DNA of 64,000 nucleotides from Undibacterium sp. YM2 (GTDB lineage: Bacteria > Pseudomonadota > Gammaproteobacteria > Burkholderiales > Burkholderiaceae_D), in contig NZ_AP018441.1 in assembly GCF_009937975.1 (NCBI RefSeq), positions 930,001-994,000 of the forward strand, in the 5' to 3' direction. The position numbers and the translations under genes are program-made. Below, piece after piece: positions 63,438-64,000 of this stretch. The notes under the pieces are model-generated. The model ran no database searches, was not told the origin of the DNA, and worked only from the letters and a program-made list of their open reading frames with translations. How positions within the stretch are numbered: position 1 is the stretch's first letter; every line of letters starts with the position of its first letter.

Positions 63438-64000
63438 ATTTACACTCATTAAAAAAGATAAAACTACTGCCGCACGTCGTGGCCGTGTCAAAGTCAACCA
63501 TGGTGAAATCGAAACGCCTATCTTCATGCCGGTGGGTACTTATGGCTCGGTCAAGGCCATGTCGCCGCTGGAATTGAAAGAGATAGATGCCCACATTATC
63601 CTGGGTAACACCTTCCACCTGTGGCTGCGTCCTGGCACGGAAGTACTGAATAAATTTGGTGGCCTGCATGGTTTCATGGGCTGGGATAAACCTATCCTGA
63701 CTGACTCAGGCGGTTTCCAGGTATTTTCGCTGGGCGCAATGCGCAAGATCACAGAAGAGGGCGTCAAATTTTCTTCGCCTATCAGTGGTGAGCGTCTGTT
63801 TCTGTCGCCAGAAATTTCCATGCAAATCCAGCGTTCGCTGAACTCTGATATCGTCATGCAGTTCGATGAATGCACACCTTATGAAATTGATGGCAGGCCA
63901 GCGACGACAGAAGAAGCTGGCAAATCCATGCGCATGTCCTTGCGCTGGGCCAAGCGTTCTATCGATGAATTCAACCAGGGTGAAAACCCGAATGCCTTGT
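63430..64000 (+). CDS. tgt: tRNA-guanine transglycosylase (partial)
   Basis: The first 190 residues are present and the gene runs off the right edge. The enzyme swaps guanine 34 for preQ1 before QueA acts. [40 protein letters not shown] and [14 protein letters not shown] with its active-site acid are clear. The ATG lies inside the end of queA. Confidence 0.97.
   Translation, partial: MLEFTLIKKDKTTAARRGRVKVNHGEIETPIFMPVGTYGSVKAMSPLELKEIDAHIILGNTFHLWLRPGTEVLNKFGGLHGFMGWDKPILTDSGGFQVFSLGAMRKITEEGVKFSSPISGERLFLSPEISMQIQRSLNSDIVMQFDECTPYEIDGRPATTEEAGKSMRMSLRWAKRSIDEFNQGENPNAL

Noticed and set aside
1..64000. tRNA, rRNA, CRISPR or replication-origin features
   Set aside because: No cloverleaf arms, repeat-spacer array or DnaA-box cluster was seen on reading both strands. 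A tRNA scan would be needed to be certain.

Overview
The window is a block of chromosomal core genome from a betaproteobacterium, most likely order Burkholderiales, family Oxalobacteraceae (Undibacterium or Herbaspirillum-like). The reasons are protein wording and synteny: fur/bamE/dapB, algH-ruvX-pyrR-pyrB-pyrC', rplM-rpsI next to argC, and pilT-pilU beside yggS-proC. The genus was not tested. Nearly every gene is a recognisable housekeeping gene. I see no prophage, CRISPR array, tRNA, rRNA or defence island.

Layout. 0-2.6 kb: the tail of a CheA-type hybrid kinase (probably the type IV pilus Chp system), a 670-base non-coding stretch with structured and tandem repeats, and a photolyase. 2.7-7.8 kb: the algH-ruvX-pyrR-pyrB-pyrC' operon, whose last gene has lost the dihydroorotase metal ligands, then a small conserved protein and an acyltransferase. 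7.8-12.4 kb: a leftward apaH-hemH-recN-nadK group. 12.5-17.8 kb: a HAD phosphatase, hrcA (frameshifted), a response regulator, fur divergent from bamE-dapB, and an ExbB/ExbD-type pair. 17.9-28.4 kb: leuS-lptE-holA-proA, a 182-bp MITE-like element, a HemJ-like protein, rlmL, gabD and a Bcr/CflA exporter.

28.4-37.5 kb: a general porin with a long leader, a DUF2782-like protein, thrB and a membrane protein, an OsmC protein, a candidate small RNA, rplM-rpsI, argC, a DUF6776-like protein, a bactofilin, erpA and an ankyrin protein. 37.7-46 kb: glycolate oxidase glcDEF, glutathione peroxidase, pilU-pilT and yggS-proC. 46-53.9 kb: a yqjDEK-like trio, ubiA, the glycerol-3-phosphate importer ugpBAEC with a Pho-box-like site, and an XRE regulator. 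53.8-64 kb: a two-part patatin/outer-membrane-barrel protein (frameshifted), OxyR with a possible divergent small RNA, an SDR enzyme, three GNAT acetyltransferases, recG, and queA-tgt running off the right edge.

Two themes stand out. First, three conserved genes (hrcA, ugpA and the patatin gene) each carry a single-base deletion in a homopolymer. Three such events in 64 kb look more like sequencing or assembly error than gene decay. Second, the intergenic spaces hold most of the less ordinary material: two candidate small RNAs, a MITE, a 12/18-bp tandem array, a palindrome cluster between ugpB and ugpA, hairpin-rich leaders before proA, rlmL and the porin, and -10 boxes placed so that algH, hrcA and queA could be leaderless. 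No clearly new multi-gene system is visible.
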